Source: Chrysomallon squamiferum (taxonomy: Eukaryota > Mollusca > Gastropoda > Neomphalida > Peltospiridae). From it: a stretch of 40,000 bases of DNA. Location of the stretch: contig CM022668.1 of the NCBI GenBank assembly GCA_012295275.1, positions 8,096,818-8,136,817 on the forward strand. The letters run 5' to 3'. Shown here piece by piece: positions 37,773 to 40,000 of this stretch. The notes beneath the pieces were generated by a model. The model was given only the letters and a program-made list of their open reading frames with translations. It searched no databases and was not told where the DNA came from. A program made the translations under genes and the position numbers. Numbering within the stretch: position 1 is the first letter of the stretch; every line of letters starts with the position of its first letter.

Positions 37773-38238
37773 TGAACAAACTGGAGAATCATTCAAAATA
37801 AATTTCAACAAATAATTTTAAAAATATTTTTAATGTTTTATATACTGATGTGTTGTTTTCTTTTTTTTCTTAAATTATCTAACATTTATTCTTTGAATAG
37901 TTGTGAAATGTTTTAACATTTGTTTATCACCAAATATTTTGTCTGAGATTTATTTATTTATTTATTTATTTATTTATTCATTTATTATTACTGTGTGTTT
38001 TTTTACATATGTATGAAATACTTTATGTTCATAGAAAAGGATATTTGGGATTTTAAGTAATTTTATACAATAACACAGATTTAAAATTAAATGAAATGGA
38101 ATTACTGTATAAACTTGTAAGTAAATGAATAAAATAAATAATCCATGAAATATAATAAAATTGTAAACTGAGGGAAAATAAGCACAGAAATATTGAGATA
38201 AATGGGGGTAAAAACATTAAAAAAAAATAAAAAACTTA

Positions 38239-38243
<5 letters not shown>

Positions 38244-38281
<38 letters not shown>

Positions 38282-38289
38282 AAAAAAAA
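38244..38289. repeat. Poly-A tract
   Basis: Nearly uninterrupted A homopolymer of about 45 bases with one G. No retroelement body or target duplication was found on either side. Confidence 0.9.
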
Positions 38290-38544
38290 TAAAAAATATA
38301 AATGAAAACAAAAATTATAATAAAGATATTTGAAATTGTACAAAAAATATAAGCTCTAAAGTTTTATTAAGAATTATTATAAGTATCTTTCCATAAAAGA
38401 ATTGTATGTAATAATAATAATAATAATAATAATAACAGGCAACCTCCAGGGATATATTCTCTGAATTATAAATTATAACATGTTTAGATGTGTGTGATAT
38501 GTAGATATCTCAACATACAGTAACGAATGAAGAGAAAACATTAA

Positions 38545-38775
38545 CTAACTTACTAACATTATAACAACTAATTTAGTAATTTGATGTTAACAGTCAACTA
38601 GTTCAGTAACATTTTAACAGCTAATTAAATTATATGAAGTTAAACACTAACTCACTAATTTACTAACTTGATATTAACAATTAACTTACTAATTTGCAAA
38701 CATGATGTTAAACACTAACTCACTAATTTACTAACTTCATGTGAACAGTTAACTTATTTGCAAACATTATGCTTT
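38545..38775. repeat. 68-bp degenerate tandem repeat
   Basis: TAAACACTAACTCACTAATT starts at 38641 and again at 38709, both followed by TACTAACTT, TTAACTTA and TTTGCAAACAT. More diverged copies precede them from about 38545. Confidence 0.8.
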
Positions 38776-38968
38776 TTTTGTCAGGGAATATTTACTATGT
38801 GAAGATAAAAAAATATAAAAAATAATTAAAAACAAATTCTCAGATATGAAAGAAATTGAATTTAAGTAAATAAAATGAATTAAATATCAATAGACAGTGA
38901 ATTGGATAAAAATGTAAAAAAACACACCAAAACCAGCAACCCAAAAACAAATGAATAAATAAAATTAA

Positions 38969-38974
<6 letters not shown>

Positions 38975-39063
<89 letters not shown>
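38975..39063. repeat. (GA)n microsatellite
   Basis: About 44 GA units. Confidence 0.95.
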
Positions 39064-39064
<1 letters not shown>

Positions 39065-40000
39065 ATTACTGAATGACTAGCATTAACACATACAATTTTT
39101 TCAAACGTTTTGTTATAGAATAAATAAATTTGATTACTGCCATTGAATAACACTATTTCTGTACTGAAATATTATACACAATTAAATGTATTTAAATCAT
39201 TTTTTACTAGCTTGGATTATTCTTGGTATGTACATCTTGGTGAATGATTCTGCAGAAGCAAAAAAAATGAAATAAAATAAAATAAAATAAAATAAATAAT
39301 AAAAAATAAAAAACCCAACATAACAAAAGACAAAAAATCCAAAGAACATAGACTTGAAGAACTATAATAACAAACACTATTTTTTTTTAATTATATATAT
39401 ATATAATAAAAAGTATAAATAAAATAAAACAAAATTAAAAATATCAACTTATTATACACAAATAACTTAAAACCATTTTTTTTTTTAATAAAAACTTGTA
39501 TTTTGACTAGATGAAATATTTTAAATTCCATTTTCTTATTTAAAATAATAATAATTAAAAGTAGAAAAGAAAATTAAAAAGTATAACAAACCTAGCTTTA
39601 CTTAACTAGCAAAGGGTAATAAAATATTAAACTTTTCCTAAAATTCTGACATTTGTACAAGTTATTACATATTTACAATATAAAACACATCAGCAGTTTT
39701 AAAAAACAAAACACAAACATTCATGAAGCTCAAATGGCATAAATAACAAAGCACATTATTAACAAGAGCATCAATATCAGGCCCATAACAAATGTGCTTG
39801 GACCTTTGTATCCAGTTACATACAGTGGATAAGGTTACAGACTATCAAATCATATCAAAAGTTTGTTTCCAAAGATATCATCAATTTACTGTGATCCCAG
39901 TTTGCAATATTAGAGAGTTATTTTATTTTCCTTGTTTACATAGTTAAAGATATAGATGCAGTGATAGAAATAGTGGAGTGCTCCTCTACTTTTTAATTTC

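Larger units (their letters stand above)
34188..40000. other. Region upstream of the minus-strand gene, no further gene recognised
   Basis: Apart from the promoter candidate, minisatellite, MITE-like element and microsatellites listed separately, I see no exon with a recognisable peptide. The final 400 bases are of ordinary complexity and could be the 3' UTR of a gene beyond the window, but nothing confirms this. Confidence 0.6.

Noticed and set aside
38244-38289. Poly-A tail of a retrotransposed copy
   Set aside because: No upstream coding or SINE/LINE-like body and no target duplication could be seen.
39560-40000. 3' UTR of a further minus-strand gene
   Set aside because: Base composition is less repetitive, but no stop-containing terminal exon or family peptide is visible in the window.

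Overview
This is a stretch of an intron-rich, very AT-rich animal nuclear genome. Both recognisable proteins are close to their vertebrate orthologues. The telomere-type repeat is TTAGGG/CCCTAA, and long (GA)n, (ATT)n, (GT)n and (TTTA)n arrays are everywhere. This fits a lophotrochozoan, and I lean towards a mollusc. The phylum is an inference, not a demonstrated fact.

Layout. Positions 1-3338 hold only microsatellites and AT-rich DNA, most likely a 5' intron of the first gene. Positions 3339-10038 (+) carry the last 12 coding exons of Beclin 1 (BECN1), lacking the N-terminal/BH3 part. About 2 kb downstream, in the same orientation, 12093-18694 (+) carries a complete 12-exon UBA5, the E1 of the UFM1 conjugation pathway. 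The coordinates give an intact 402-residue frame. Positions 18695-23123 are non-coding and are flanked by the 3' ends of two convergent genes.

Positions 34187-23124 (-) hold a gene I reconstructed from splice signals and do not recognise. It has a signal-peptide-like start, one 1.55-kb exon of Gly/Thr/Asn/Ser repeats, a 54-codon helical exon, a Gln-rich exon with thirteen 15-bp repeats, then seven consecutive microexons of 21, 21, 30, 30, 12, 24 and 27 nt, and a Met/Gly-rich last exon. Every intron is in phase 1. The conceptual product is about 882 residues if two single-base indels inside coding repeats are discounted. Its introns hold about 2 kb of degenerate telomere-type repeat and a decayed Tigger/pogo-type transposon. 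This is the most unusual locus in the window.

Positions 34188-40000 lie upstream of that gene. They contain a possible core promoter, a 25-copy 38-bp minisatellite (35191-36124), a MITE-like element, an RFX X-box-like palindrome and more microsatellites; I found no further gene.

Beclin 1 (autophagy initiation) and UBA5 (UFMylation, ER quality control) are both housekeeping proteostasis genes, but nothing in the sequence shows that they act together. A recurring theme is tandem repetition close to or directly abutting splice sites: a 41-bp array duplicating a BECN1 3' splice site, a ~54-bp array ending in a UBA5 acceptor, and long (CT)n, (TTTG)n and (TTA)n tracts just upstream of several acceptors.
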